In this document: positions 43,591 to 58,500 of the stretch, one piece after another
How the letters are laid out: every line of letters starts with the position of its first letter
How positions within the stretch are numbered: the first letter of the stretch is position 1
Assembly (NCBI GenBank): GCA_905116865.2
Contig: CAJHNH020001090.1
Span: forward strand, 248,001-312,000
From: Candidula unifasciata
Taxonomy: Eukaryota; Mollusca; Gastropoda; Stylommatophora; Geomitridae
DNA length: 64,000 nt
Direction: 5' to 3'
Notes under the pieces: generated by a model
Database searches by the model: none
Told to the model about the DNA's origin: nothing
What the model saw: only the letters and a program-made list of their open reading frames with translations
Program-made: the position numbers and the translations under genes

Positions 43591-46500
43591 GTACATAGAT
43601 TACACTCACATTTTTCTTGTTTTTTGACGTTTTGCTTGTCAGATGTGCCTCTTTTGTTTACAGCCATTTAATGAGGGTTAAGTTTTCCATTAGTAGCGAT
43701 TGAGCAAGCAAAAGATGTTGTCAAAACAAATGTTTTGGTTAGATTGTATAGCTGTTTGAGAGTGGTGATCTTGTCTTGACGTTGTTGGAGCACACAACAA
43801 TTCATTGAAGTTTCGTCGTACCTGACGTTTTTGCGTTTCGTTAACCACATAACAACAATATGGTCATTTATAGTTATAAATGTCACTAGTTAAGGATGTA
43901 TGTATGCTTTATAATTGCATCAGTGTTGTTTTATTTACCATTTGTTTATCATTTTCATTTTGAGTAATAGGCTGATTGATAGGGATTGTTGATTGAGGCG
44001 GGCTGTTGTTTCTCACTTTTTGCCAGTAAAAGTAAATAAATATATTATTATGTATTATTAAGTATTATTATTATATGAAAAATACCATGTGATAAAGATA
44101 ACTTTAGCTGATACTGATATAAATCTAAGCCTAACTCTTTCAACATACACACTAGTCCTAGATTAAGATTTACCATGTTGTCCAAATGATAATAATGATA
44201 TTAATTATTTGAAGTTTTAACTAAACAACAGTGTTAGGAATTTTAGCTCTCCTCTGAACTTCTACACCCCCATCCCATTATGGCAGCCTGAAATATCCAT
44301 TCGGGGCTCAGTTCTATTAAAAATATGCCGGCTCCGTTAAACAAAACAAATGCATAAACAGGGTCTCAGCGATATGTTACTTGCGGACCTGTTTCTTATA
44401 TTGTTTCTGATTTCCTGACAATTCTAAGAGACGGAACACTGCAGACGATAGTAGCAAACGATAATAGCGACTGTTAACCTTTCCATTGTCGGACTTTCTG
44501 TTGACGAACAAATTGCGGCAAATTTAGGATCGGCTCGGGAAAACGAAACAAATGCTCTAACAGGGTCTCAGCGATATGTTACTTGCGGACCTGTTTCTGT
44601 GACTATACCTCACCGCCGACCGTACCCCCCGCGCGGCGTGGATAGGGGCTAAACTAGATGGCTGGGACTCACGAGCAGCAGCTACTGCATCTCCTGCAAC
44701 TTCCTCCAGTTACTTTGCTCGTGAGTCCCAGGCACCTAGTTTAGCCCCTATCCACGCGTAGCGGCGCGGGGGATACGGTCGGCGGTGAGTTTAATCACGT
44801 TTTGCGCATGTCGACAAGTCTGACATCTACCACTGCTAAATCCTCAATCAGAAGAACAGTATTGCTAATCTGCGTGGGAGCGCGTGGTCTACCCGCCATA
44901 TCGCTTTCATCGTCTGTAATGTCTCAAAATTGTCAACGGTCGCTTTTATCGTCTGCAGAAACGCTCGACATTGTCACTGGTCGCTTTTATCGCCTGCTAC
45001 TGTCGTCTGCAATGTTGCGCCTCTTGAAATTGTCAAGTAATCCTAGTTTTGCCGCGATTTGTTCCTTGGCAGAAAGTCCGCATTTTTCATTGGACTGAGC
45101 CCTGAACGGATATTTCAGGCCACCATAATGCGGGGGTAGAAGTTCGGAGAAGAGCCGGAATTTTGATTAGGGGGACAGCAAGCAAAGGACACCCTTTTTA
45201 TGGCCTTGGCCTCAGGCAAATATGAACTCAACTGCTAGACTCGTAGTCTGCATACAAATAAGCTGCATCTGTAAGATAGATGTGCGTCTGAACTTCAGGT
45301 TCTCCAACAAGACGTCCTCAGTGGACAAACAACCAGAACATCCCGCTGGAGTTGACACCCAGTAACCACTAAGAAGATTTGTCGAGCAACTCACTGTTTT
45401 CACTCTTACACCTTTACTAGGACGGTGGTTCCCAGTTAGACATACAACAGATTCATTTTATTTTTTAAGGTCTGTCATTGACCTTATATTTTTAAAGGGG
45501 CCGCGTTAGCTTAGTTGATGAGAAGCTCGCTTTCAAATCCAGCTGCGATTGGCTGCAGCTTATGGTCCGTGTTCGAAACCTGGCAGTTCCCCGTGTTCAC
45601 CCAGCCTCTAGTAAATGGGTACCAGAGTGATGCTGGGGCAAATGGAACGTCGCTGTAGGTACAGAGTTAAGTGCGAACGGCGACACAGGCAGACAATTCT
45701 TATTAGCTGTCCGTACTGGTGGCAGAGCACTTAATGGTTTATAACCGTGTGCAATGACGCTGGTTCACATCTCCTGACTTTACCTTTACCTTTGAAATTT
45801 AAAGAAAAGTAATTTAAATGTATATTAGAATTGCAAAAAGTTTTTCACCCCCCCCCCCCCCCCCCCCCCCCCGCCCCGCCCCACCTTTCTTTGTTTGTAA
45901 AAATTATATTTCAGATACTTTACATAATTGGCCCCTGAGGTTGCATACAGCTAAAAAAATTCTAGACAATAATATAGATAAAGACCTGTATAAGAAATAG
46001 CTTTGAAAGGTCTGAATTTTTTTTATTGTAGCACATATAAATATGTGTGTGCATGTATGTGTTTGTTTACCGACTTCCAATTTGTGGTCATGCATTTATA
46101 CAGCAGGCTGACTACTTTCAGATTTCCACTCTTTGTTCATGAATTGTATATCATGTTGGAGGTAATAGAAATATATTAGCAACAGTGACTTAGTTTTCAT
46201 GTGTATAGTCATATATTGTGACATATTATAATATCATAAATTTCCACTGTAAATAGTCCTAGAAAATTAAATTTGTGTGTGTCATGGCTGCTTGCTTCGG
46301 TCAAGGATGCACCTTAGAAATGTCACAGGTAAAACTGAACTTGATTGGTGGTATGGTCAAAATCTATCAGGCCACATTTACTTTGCATAACATGTCCCTA
46401 TACGTGCTGTGTTGATCTAAAATTCTCCACCGTGAGGGCGATTCAGGCAAAAAATTGCTGGGCAAGCCACTGGGCTACAAGATCTCTTTTAAAACTTATT

Positions 46501-49500
46501 ACAATTTTAAAAAATGACAAGTTGCCTGTTGCTGCAGAACTGGTGGTGCCTTATGTGACTAATTGCGTTTGCAGCTTCTGATCTGTTGAAACTGCTGCTG
46601 CCATCATTGATGAACTGCATTTCTGGTGTCTGTCTGTGTTGGCACTTCTGATGGCTGCCTTATATGCATGTGTATATGCTAATTCGATTTGCTGAGTTGC
46701 AGTCCGTGTCAGTTTTTCACATGGGACAGAGATTGACATTGTGTTTTTCTTGTTGTTGCTCACAAGAACAAAGCAACTACGGGGTGACCTGTTGCACATT
46801 TTCTGTAAATTTGGAACTGATTGCCTGGTTACATTTGGTTAAATTCCAGATTTTTGTCTCTGACAATAACACTTGAATTTCTTAGAAAATGTTTTAGTTT
46901 TCTGGTTTTAGTTGAAAGTGTTTTTAACAGTCTCTGTCCCCCCAGATACATGTTCTTTGTGAGCAGATATTGTACAGATAGCCAGAAGATGTAGTAAAAT
47001 GTAAAGTTTAATGATTGTTTGAATTCGTGCCTCTAAATCATAACTTTTCAAACTGTCACGGCACATTAGTGTGCTGGCTGAAGTGTAAAGGCGCGTCAGC
47101 GTGAATGTAAAGCATTAGAACAGAATAATTGCCTCAGTGGTAGTTATTGTTGTTATTCAGTTTGCTTTATTATTGCTACTTATAAATTATAATGACATTA
47201 ATCTTAAATATATATTATTAATATAAATAACTGGTTTTGCCGAAAAGATTTTGTTGTTACAGCTCATGTGTGCGTCCATATCTCTTGTAGGTGTTTTGTT
47301 TAACTTATGCTTTGCCAGTAGACTGAATTACTATGTCACACATTTTGTCTGAAAAAATATACCACTTACCTGAAAAGCTTGGAATGTTTTGCTCTAAACT
47401 CTTGTGCCCAACTAAGTCAGTGGTGGAGTTTATTTATCTGACCCAAGACACTTGCTAGGTAAATAGCTTGTTTAGCAGTTATTTTGCTTGTCCAGCCATC
47501 CAAGTTAATTTTTAGTGAAAAGGGCAAGGTTAAAATTGAAACATTTCTATTGTTTTAAAACAAGACATCTTGTTTTTTTTTTTTTTTTGCAGCAGATCTA
47601 TAATCTTGCTTTCTACTAACTTAATGCCAGCCAGTTGTTTAAAATTATTAAAATAAATTCATAGAAATTAAGATTTTTATAGATTGTATTCAGGATTGCT
47701 ATTGAGTTGAATGCTTTAGAAATAATCAGCAGTAGATGAGAAATAAGTTGTTTTGAGAGGCAAACATATCTACAGAGAAAGAAGTGCTAAATAAGCTTTG
47801 CATTCTGGACTAGGATGGTTACATGTATCCTAGTTTGCAGATATTAAATATAGATTGCTTTTGATTTCAAACGTGTTGCTTATTTTAAATAGCATGTAAT
47901 TTATAGTTTTCTATATCTGGAGCTCCAAACTGGGCAAGAAGTTCTTGATATTATTCCCCATGCACTGAATTTCAAAGTTAATTTTTTTTAAGAAAACTGT
48001 TTTGTGACCCTAGTAAATTTGATTCCGTCTCCTGATTCTAATCTGCAATTTGGTATTTTTTGCTTCAGTTTTGAGGTCCTATCCGCTGTTGATCATTCTT
48101 AGTTGGGTTTTAATTCTGACGAAGGAGTTTCTCAAGAACAGGCCAAGATGCATAATTATGCGGTAGGCATCTTAAATATCTCTCAACAAATAAATAATTT
48201 TGTGCTATTCCCATTCATAACCATGTATAGTAGTCAACTTTGGCAGAAATAGTTAAATTATTTCTGGAAAAAAAAATCAACAATTCATCTTTATGACTAA
48301 TGGGTGTAAGTTACTTAAGTTGACATACCTAAAAGTTACAGTAGTGGAGAGTTATAGGTATTATAGATATGAAAAAATCATTGTATATAGCAGGGGTGGG
48401 CAAACTAAGTCTTACTTTACAGTTCAAAACTGGTCAGCTGAGCTGTTTTTACTGGCCTGCAAGGCTAGTTTCAAATGACTCTAATGTGGCTCCCTCTGAG
48501 CTGCCTACCACTTTCTTTCATTTTCTGCAAATAACCAGCTTCAACGAACATATTTGGGCATATATAGAAGGGCTTCAGTGGGTGAGTGTGTCAGGCCAGA
48601 GGCGCAGCAAGGAATTGTAATCTTAGAGTATTCCACAAAAATATTATGTTGTAGTGAAATCTGGGTGTTATTTTTTACATTGGAATTTTTCACCATGGTC
48701 TACGACTGGGCTGGTAATTCTAAATTTGGCCCGCAGGCTGTAAGAGGTTGCTCACCCTTGGTATATACTTATTGACTTCTCACTGTAAATTGGTTTGCTT
48801 GTGATGTGCTTAAAATACCCAGAAGCCTTGTTGGTGCCCCCATCATCATGTGTTTTTGTTGTCTTTAGGGCACCACTGCCCAGCAGGATACTCGGTTTTC
48901 TGACAAGAGAAAGAAACTTTTAAAGACAATGAAGTTTGGTGAAGGATTAGAAAGAAAGGTAAGTAATGGTATGGATAGAAACTGTTCAAGAAAAAATATG
49001 TTTTTGATGTCTACATTAGAGTTGCAAAAATGTTTTTTTTTTTTCTGCTTTCTGCATTTTCTGTCTTTATCAGAATTGTATTTGTAAAATTACTGTTCAT
49101 TTTATGTATTCAGTGTCCCGCTAACAATTCTTTGGCTAAGCACCAAGTAAATGAGAGAATGCACCTTTCTTGAAGCAACATACGGATGCAAGTCGTGGAC
49201 TAGCTCACAATCATAAGGAAATAAAATGGCATTTTAAAGATGAGATACAGTAGAAAGATTCTTGAAATACCATAGGCCAAGAAGAAAAGAAATGTTGGCG
49301 TCCTAACAGATCTGAACATCCCTGTGTGGGTTCTGGGGCCCCATTGTGGGAAAAACAAGAATAGACCCTCCTGCTTTCCCAAAAAAGCATGTCGTAAGAA
49401 TCTACCAATTAGAGACCTCATTTAAATTTGTAGTGCATCTGCCTAAGTGACAAGAAACAACCAGCTGCACACAAATAAGCCAGTAAAACAGATGTACACG

Positions 49501-52500
49501 CAAAACTTAAGCCTTGACACAAAGCCAAAGTTCAAATAGACTAACAACCAGGACTTACAGCTGGTGAACAAAGAAAGAAAGATCTGAACATCAAAGAAAA
49601 ATGGCTTGAAAACAGCATCTTTTCTCAGAACTAAAATACTTTGGCGCTAAGACCACAGGGATGGGAAAGAACAGCATTAAAGAAGATGGGCATGGACTGA
49701 CCAGCATGACGATGAGAGCAGTGTATAGAATACACCTTCAGGGCTCGTTGCGAACCTTGAAAACCCCTTGAAAGGCTGCTTGTCTTTCAAGGTCTTCAGA
49801 AGCCTGGAAACATTTAAAGGACTTGAAGTTTGTCATCAGTAACCTTGAAATAAAAAAAATGAAACAAATCAGAAATATAAGACCCATCTGTTAGACAGTC
49901 ATCACTCTATTAAAGAACAAACCAGACATTGTAGTAAAGCAGCTGCCTGCCTCTTTCCAACCAATCAAAGTCTTGCTGTGCTTGGGGGATAGGTTCAGCA
50001 AGCAGCCAGGCATTGTTTTCTTCTATATTAGTTTTATTTGTTTAATATCAGCATGGTTTTATTGCCCCTATGTCTTTTTTCTCTCTGTCTCTAATTGTCA
50101 CTTGGGCTTTACGTGCACATCCATTTTACAGGTCTGGTTTATTTCCATGCAGATTGTTAGTTTTTAGCTTCTCAGCCAGATGCACTCCAACTTTAAAGGA
50201 AACATCCCCAATCAGTCACCTGTTGTGACCTGCTTGTGAAGGGGGCAGTAGATCTATTCTCCAGCCTCCACCAGGGAAGCCCCTGATCCCAAACAGGGAA
50301 AAATCTCCAGGCTCGAGACCCTCCCATCTAAACTGCCATAAAAAGTGACATATCCAGCCAGTAACGTTTAAAAAAATGATACACATTTATTGCCAGGTTG
50401 ATATGACGAAAGTCAACGTTGACAGTTTGAAGCCGTGGATAGCTCAGCGGATCACAGAGTTGCTAGGAATAGAAGATGATGTCGTTGTCGAGTTTGTCTA
50501 CAATCAGCTTGAAGAAAGGGTAAGAAACCAGGACATGTTCTTTCTACCATTTTTGTTAATTTGACCTTGATTTAAATGTATTTTTAGTTTAAAATATTAA
50601 TTGATATGATATGTGAGAATGTTTCTTAACTGTACATTGTTTCCTAATGCTGTTATCAAAGTTATATACAGCTTTGTTTAAAAAAAAATATGTATAGAGT
50701 CCTTTGTTTCTGCTGCTACTGAAAAAGGCACATTATGTTGATGAATGTCTACTTTTATTGAATGGTACACATCAACGTCATCATATGTATATTACCTTTA
50801 AAGGAGAATTATCATGGTTTGTCAATTTACTGTCATGTCTTTTGTATGGTCTGTTCTGTTGAGACATTTTATCATTTTGTCTGCCCTTAGCTGTTTCTTA
50901 ATTGTACCTACCAGTTTTCACAAAATTGCGACTTTATTTCTCCATGTCATGTGCCCTAAATACTTTTTAACTTTTTTTGTCTAATGTTTCTAATCAGTTT
51001 AGGAGATTCGTCCATGTCCAGGACCGCCTTATTCACTTTCTGTCTGCCTCTTTGTATTTGCATTTTCGCAGGAACCACAATTTCACTGCAGCTAGGTATT
51101 TGTCCATGTGTTCATATGCATGACTAGTGTAGATTCTCTTTTTTCCCCACTACAGTTATCAATCTTTTTATTGTATATTTTTCATTTTGCTCAAGTCCAC
51201 TTTGCCAAAATGATTCTTTGAATCTCTGCAAAGCATCTTGTCCTCTAAGCTATTGTGCTGTGTTTCACACGTTTATGTATTTTCCTATCTTCTTTAATGT
51301 TTTCTTATAGTGTAATTCTAAATCTAGTTTCACTATAAAATGACAATATCCTCTAAGCATATATATGATTAAAATTATTGATTTTAAGTTGAAAAAAATC
51401 GTATACAGAATATGGACTGTCTTATTATTTAATTTAAAAATATTTTATAATACGCTTTCAACCTCAGCGTTGATAAAAACTTTGTGTTGGGCCAGTGTTG
51501 GATGTTTACTCATTTGTTGACTTTCCTCTTACGCTCAGAGAAGTACTATAAACAAATTGGCCCTCACAAGCATAGTCACTCACAACTGAGCACGGATGTG
51601 GGCTGCCCCCAGTTTTCTCAATGCTTTGGTAGCTAGATACTCTTTTCAGGCTGCCTCAGAGATAAATCATCTGCTTACCTCAATGGTGGGTTTGTATCAT
51701 TATTATCCATTTGGTTTTGTGTGGGTCTAGTTTTAGCCATCTAGTGCCATGAAGCCAAAAGAGATAGTGGGATGGCAGGGTATTGCTACTCTGGATTATA
51801 GAACGTTTGTGTATTAGCTCTTGCTATGGGTGAGTTGGTCAGGAAGTTAAAAGGTTGCTTCTTGAGTTTATCTAAGTGCGTAGTTCAAACAGGTATCTCT
51901 TAAAGAAACTCGGGCACACAAATGATGGGGACAGCAATAATATTTTAAGGAACCGGTTATCAGTAGGCTTATACGGTCGGGGCATATAAAAAGAAGTTCA
52001 GATAACAGCGAGATAAAATTTGTATACGCAAAAGATGTGAATGGAAGCAGGCTGCGTAAACGATATAGAGGTAATATACAAGCAGACCTACAACACTTGA
52101 AGTTATAAACTGGAAATAGAAAGCCAGTTAACAGAGATGCATCGAGGCAGGTGATGTTTGCAGCTGTGAATCTTAAAGGTTTGTAATGCTGAAAAAAAAA
52201 AAAGAAGTTACCAAAGAAACAAAATTTTTGAACAAAAGAAATATTCTTGAGTTATATGAGAACAGAAATAATTGATATGCATTTACCAATTCTTGTCATG
52301 CAAATTTTACCTTTGAAATTAAAGTGGTTGTAATGATGTGAATACATCTGTGTTAAAAGTAGAGCACATTAAAATAGGTTCAGATTACATTTTAAAATAT
52401 GTTGAAATTACACATTAAAATATCATAGAATTGCTTATTAAAAAATTTTAGAATCACATATTACAATTTGCTAGAATTACAAATTAAAACATCGTGGAAT

Positions 52501-55500
52501 TGCACATTAAAATAGCTTAGAAACAATGAATAACACAACAAGAGAACATATGAAGTAGAGAAGATAAGGAAATGGTACATAGTTTTTTTTTTTACAGTGC
52601 ACTGTCTCATGAATTGCAGTAGCATATGCTGCTACTCATATAGTACTGTTATAGGTTTAATATCCACATAGTTACTTGCCAGGTGTGACATGGAATCTCA
52701 GAAATAAAACATTACAGTTCACCTTTACATCCATCTAGTGGAATTGGAGTCACCAAACAAACAACTATTCGTGAAGAATGTATGGCACACACAAGTTGAG
52801 TATTATTATTGTTAACAGGAAATTGTAAATTGTTTTTGCAGAAGAAGACTAATTGAAATATATAATTTATCGCCTGGCATATATTTGCCTGTTATGTCAT
52901 TTGCAATACTACAAATTACATCAAGTTATAATGAAGCACATAAACCAAATCTTTTCTACTAGAATACACTAATGACATAATCTGTTTTTATACATCTTAT
53001 TACCAGAACATCAATATAGTCACTGCCCAAATTAAAATTTACCAGAAATAGGTCTGCAAAAAATGGTGTGTATGCTGGTTGGAAAATTAATATAATTAAA
53101 TATGCTAAGAACAATGTCGGTGACAATACTCCCCCTTGGGGTACACCTTGTTCTAGCATTATTTTGCTAGTTTGTCCTTGTACTTTAGTCCTGCCTGGCA
53201 GTTCTATTCTCAAGTGTTGACTGATCCAGTTGTACATTTTCCCACAGATGTCCATTTTTTGTAGTTACTTTCAGTCCTTCCTTCCATACTTTACCTTATG
53301 TTTTTTTTTTTTTTTTTAGTTTACCCATACTGCTAGTGTGTGTGTTTATTTTCTTGACAGGCATCCTCTTTTTTCATGGCTGTGTATGTTATTTGGTCTT
53401 CAATGGATCTGTACTTTCTAAATCCTGTCTGTTGTGTAGTTAGTAGTTGCTTTTCTTCTAGATGACCCATTAATCTGCTGTTATATATAATGAGTTCCAT
53501 CAGTTCCCCTACACACACAGCTGAGTACGCTGATTGATCGATGGGCATTTGGTTCTACCGGGTCTTTTCCTTTCTTCTGGACTGGTATTACTGTAGCTTT
53601 CTTCCATGCCTCAGGGACTATTCCTCTCTTCCAGCTGCAGTTAAAGACTGCTAGTAATTGCTTTTTTTGTGTGTGCCCTAGTACCCAGTCCTATTATCAT
53701 TTCATTTGTGTTTTCATCCTTCCCTGCTGATTTCTTCTTTTTCACGGGGTGGGCCCCTTTGAGGCATAGGGCCCAGCACTATCTCAGCTTGGTGGTGGCT
53801 CCATGAGATTAGCATCATATCGATATATTTTCATTGATGACATACCATTTAAGGCATGTCTCTCTTTGTCTGGCTCCTCTCCTGTCTAACATGGGAGACC
53901 CTTCCAGTGGCTAAGCTACCATCAGCATAACTCTTAGAGTAACTGGAACACACAAACCCCTTAACCACTACAAGGATAGAGACACAACAAAGGGGGGACA
54001 CGCTGTCTACGCCACACAGCGACAGATATCAGCCCGACCCCTAAGCATGTGGTTTCTCGAGGCTACATGGTTTTCTAAGTTAAAGCTGCGTTTTATTCTT
54101 GTAAGCCACTTCTGTTGTTTTATTGGGGGGGGGGGGGGGGGGGGGGCACCCTGGACCTCTGTTAAACAAAGACATGAGCAGAAAACCATTCTGTTCTGAC
54201 CGGGCGTTTTTTGGTGGAGTTGGACAATTGATAAGTTTGTCTGCTGCTTACAATTAGACTTGCTAAACTGGGAGTTGTAAATTTTGTATTAAATATGTAA
54301 TAGGTATGGATTATAGGATTTATGTCTTAAATTGATCTGTGTGTGTGTATTTATATATTTATAAAAGCAAAACGTAAAGCCCCCCCCCCCCCCCCCCCCC
54401 CCCCGTCTCCACCTGGTACCCAATTAAGGCTGGTTCAACCTGGGAGCCACATGTTTTCATATTTATATCTGTTGGTTAATTGACTTTTTTATGTGGTGTT
54501 TGGGTGTGTGTATGTTAAGTAGTGTTTTTGATGTTTGTATGTCATTTGACTTGAATGTGTGACTGGTATCTGTATGTCATAAATATGGTAAATGTACTAT
54601 TTGTCTGTTGGTTAGAATGGGTGTACATCTGTGTGTCAGTTGGCTTCAGTGTGTGTACCTCTATGATAATTGGCCTGAGTGTGTGATATCTATCATTTAT
54701 GTATGTGTCTGGATGTCTTTTGGTTAGATTGGGTGTACATCTATATGTCAGTTGTCTTGTATGTTCGATATGTCTGTCAGTTGCCTTGAATATGTGAGAA
54801 TGTGCACACTTGTACGCGCTGGTGTTACTGATGGGGCACATCTTTTTTGCAGAGATAACAGACATTTCATTTGATTGGTTGGATGCCTCCTAGGTTGACC
54901 CAGGTCAAGGCTAGAACGTTGTAGCCTTGACCTGTGTGGTGGAGGAGCGCAGCGGCCTTTGGGTCATGCTCATCGTTATCCTTGTGTTCAAGTGTTGGTT
55001 TTATGGAGTCATTCATTGGACAAGAAACTGAAAACTTGCCATTTGATGCCGCAGCTTATGGAGTAGTCTTTGATGCTTTGTTCTTCCACGGTGCTGCGTC
55101 CTGAAAGAATGCAGCTTGGAGCAGTGAAGTGAACAGATTTGTGTCCATTACATCAGATCATTTACATTGCCATTGTTCATGTATATACTTAAAAAAATTT
55201 CTTCTACTTTTAAACATTTTATTTACAGATATGAAATGACGACAGTAGAAATAGTTTATATTTGATACACAGTTAAAATAACTATAATGTCTTCCATCCG
55301 GTGTATTTCTGCCTGCCATTTTCTGTTTGTAGCTTGACAATTTAATCTAAACAAGAAATAAAACTAGTAAATTTATCAATAAAACAATTAGAAATAGAAT
55401 GAACATTTCACCCAGAAGGCCTTCACCACCATATGGTAAACACGCCATGATTCTGTGTAAATGAGTATATATATATCTGTCTGCTTTGAAAGCAATATTA

Positions 55501-58500
55501 GCCACGACAGACACTGACAATGGACCGAGGTTTTGCTGTTTTAGAACAGTCTCTGCCTGTGACTTGTAGTTTGATTATAAATATTGGTAGAAACATTTTT
55601 CATTAGCTAAATCTCTTTAAAAAAATGAATAAATTTCATGTCTTTTCTACACCTTCACTGCAGCAATTACCAATGTCACTTGACAAGGACAGAATTGTTG
55701 ATTTAATTTAAGGCTTTGAAATATAGTCAGGTAATTTATTTACTGCGCATAAATTATGACTAAAGCTCAACGCTGGGCAAAAAGGAAGACAAATAACACA
55801 GGTACAGTTGAACATTTCGGTCAAATTCTTTGTCATCTGAAACAAAAAGACTTTATTCAGCCTTATTTTCAACTGTTGAGATGTATTCATACAATAAGAA
55901 TGTCGACACAGTTTCTGTAGCTGTTAGTACATTTTAAGGCTGGACTCTGGTATGTTCTAAGACTTATGCATGGCTTCTTCCCTTTATGTATATCTGCAGC
56001 ACCCTGATGCCAAAGAGATGCAGATCAACCTGACTGGCTTCCTCAATGGGAAGAATGCAAGAATATTTCTCAGTGAGCTCTGGGACCACCTGTGTAGTGC
56101 CCAGGATAATGTTACTGGTATTCCTAACCAGTTTTTGGAGCAGAAGAAAAATGAAATCAAGCAAAGACAAGTTAGTCTAAGTATATCATCTGTGGACAGT
56201 ACCAGTCTTGCATTTACTGGGGGTTTAATAATTATATTCTTTGAAACATCCACTGAAAGCCGTTGTTGTTCATCTAGCTTTGACTTTAGCCTTGTGCCAG
56301 GTCTTGCGTGTTGCATGCATGCCCATTTTACCGACCTGGCTTATTTGCGTGCAGATGTTCCTTGCCTCTCTCAGGCAGATGCAGTCTGACTTCCTAGGAA
56401 ACACTGATCCTACCCATTTTGGCTAGCCCCTGGTAGGCAACTTGTGGCTAGCACGACCCCAGAGATGTATAGGTAGGTCTTGACAAGTTTGTGCCCAGTT
56501 CCTGGTGCATCAGTCTGTGTGGCTCAGCAGCTCTACATGTCTGTGATAATTATGAATGGTGTTTCTGTTTCTGAGGTATCTGAGGAAGATCGTCCAAAGT
56601 ATGCAGTCGAGCAGTACGGTGGGACCTTAAAACCCAGGCCATACAAACTCAAGTAGATTAGTCGCAGTTACGATGGTTTGGATATGTTCTGCAAACAAAG
56701 GATGCCCAGAACCAGACGACCCAGGGTTCGCTGGGAAGACAGTATCGGACAGTCCCTGGCTGACGAAGGACGAATGGAGCGAAGCCAAGAAGTAAACTGC
56801 TGATAAAGAAGTCTGACGATTTCTCTGACAAACCTCAACTTCCTAAGATATAAGAGGATCGACTGAGTAAAGTGAAATTTCTATAAAGGTTTTAGCGTGA
56901 TTTTCTAATGCTAGACTGAACTGACCACCAGAATGTACTGTTTTATGGTCAGAAAGGGGTGGTGAAATTAGCAACTTATTGTTCATAACCTTTAGTGTCT
57001 GAGATTCGACGTAAATGATAGCTGCTTTTCCATGCAGTCGCAGCGCTGTTTGCCCCTTGGGATTTTAGCAGGCTGATATATTGAATGCTCTATGAGAAGT
57101 AAGACGTTGTCAAGAACCATGGGACTGAATCTAAACCATAACCAGACTGCAAGAACTGCAGGTTAAAATGGGTATGGCCAGACAAGAGAACTATACAGGA
57201 AGCCAAAGAAAAGTTTAAAAAACAAACTTAACACAGAACTGGTGTTATTGTTGCAAGCTGCAGAATCTTCTGAGAAGAGGATTCATACACTATTGGACTG
57301 AATGGCTCAGTGTGCAGTGAGGATGATCTGTCAACTAAATAATTAACAATCTTGGTATTTTAAAAGTCTAGCTCTGATAAATAACAAATTGTTTGTTTCA
57401 CAGTGTATTAGAACAAGGGTTTTTAATGTTGAGACTGATACATTTACCCATCGGCCATAGCAGTTTGATAAGGAGGAAAATATCCTTTAATTACAGATAA
57501 TAGGAAGCAAAGAATAGCGACACTGAATTCAAAACCTGGTATGTGGTAAGAGGCAACTAAGGGTAGGCTTGGGGATATCTACCCCATGCTGTAAAAAAAA
57601 ATTACACAAAACTGCCAAAATTACCAAATCATGAGAAAGTCAAAAAGACAAACAAGAAATACTGCCATGTGGCGTGAGTTGGTTGGGTGCCTATACTCCA
57701 TTGTGGCATAGAGGGCAAAAAAAATAAGGGATTTAATCAGGTAATAGAATGACTGACTTGTGCACTTTTAAAGCTGAAAAAGTGATTTGTATTGCTAGCC
57801 AGCATCACAAGGTCATGTTATTTGATCAGTTAGCACACTTCGACATGGTTTTACCAGACATTAATCTTAGATTTATGTTGATGTTAAACAGGAAGAGCAA
57901 GAGAGGATAAAAGAAGCTGTGAAAAAGAAAGAGGAGCAGATAAAGGAACAGCTTGCAAGAGAGAGACGGGAGGTTGAGAAGTTGGAGCACAGAAGTCTGT
58001 CGCCCGAGAAAAGGTAGGTTTTTAGTTTAGACCCCCAGTGTGTGCGAATTGAAACATTTAGGTTTGAAGTCAGGGTGGTGGAGCTAATTTGCCTAAATAG
58101 AATAAAATTACTATTGTTAAGAGCTGCAGTCTTGATGTATATTTGGATATTTGTGTTGTTGGGTTGGGCTATTTTTGTATATTTCGAGATGCTTTTGCTC
58201 TTCATAGCCTTTGTTGTATTCATATGAAAATGCCCCCGTGTGGGTTCCGGGGCCCCATTATGGGAAAAACAAAAGCATGTCGTAAGAGTCGACTAATTGG
58301 GGAGCTTCCTTTGAAGTCGAAGTACATCTGCCGGAGAGGCAAGGAACCAACAGTCTGTATTCAAGAGAATGAGATCTGTAAAACTGATGCACACGCAACA
58401 CTCAGGTTCTGGAGCAGGACTGCAGTTCACTAGTGGACGAGCAACCAGAACTTTCCGCCAGAGTGTACAGCTGGTGAAGAAGAAGATGTGAAAATGATCT

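Noticed and set aside
46284..46310. ATG GCT GCT TGC TTC as SRRM1 exon 1
   Set aside because: It lacks AGFFR and a suitable donor in phase; 43567-43590 fits homology and phase much better.
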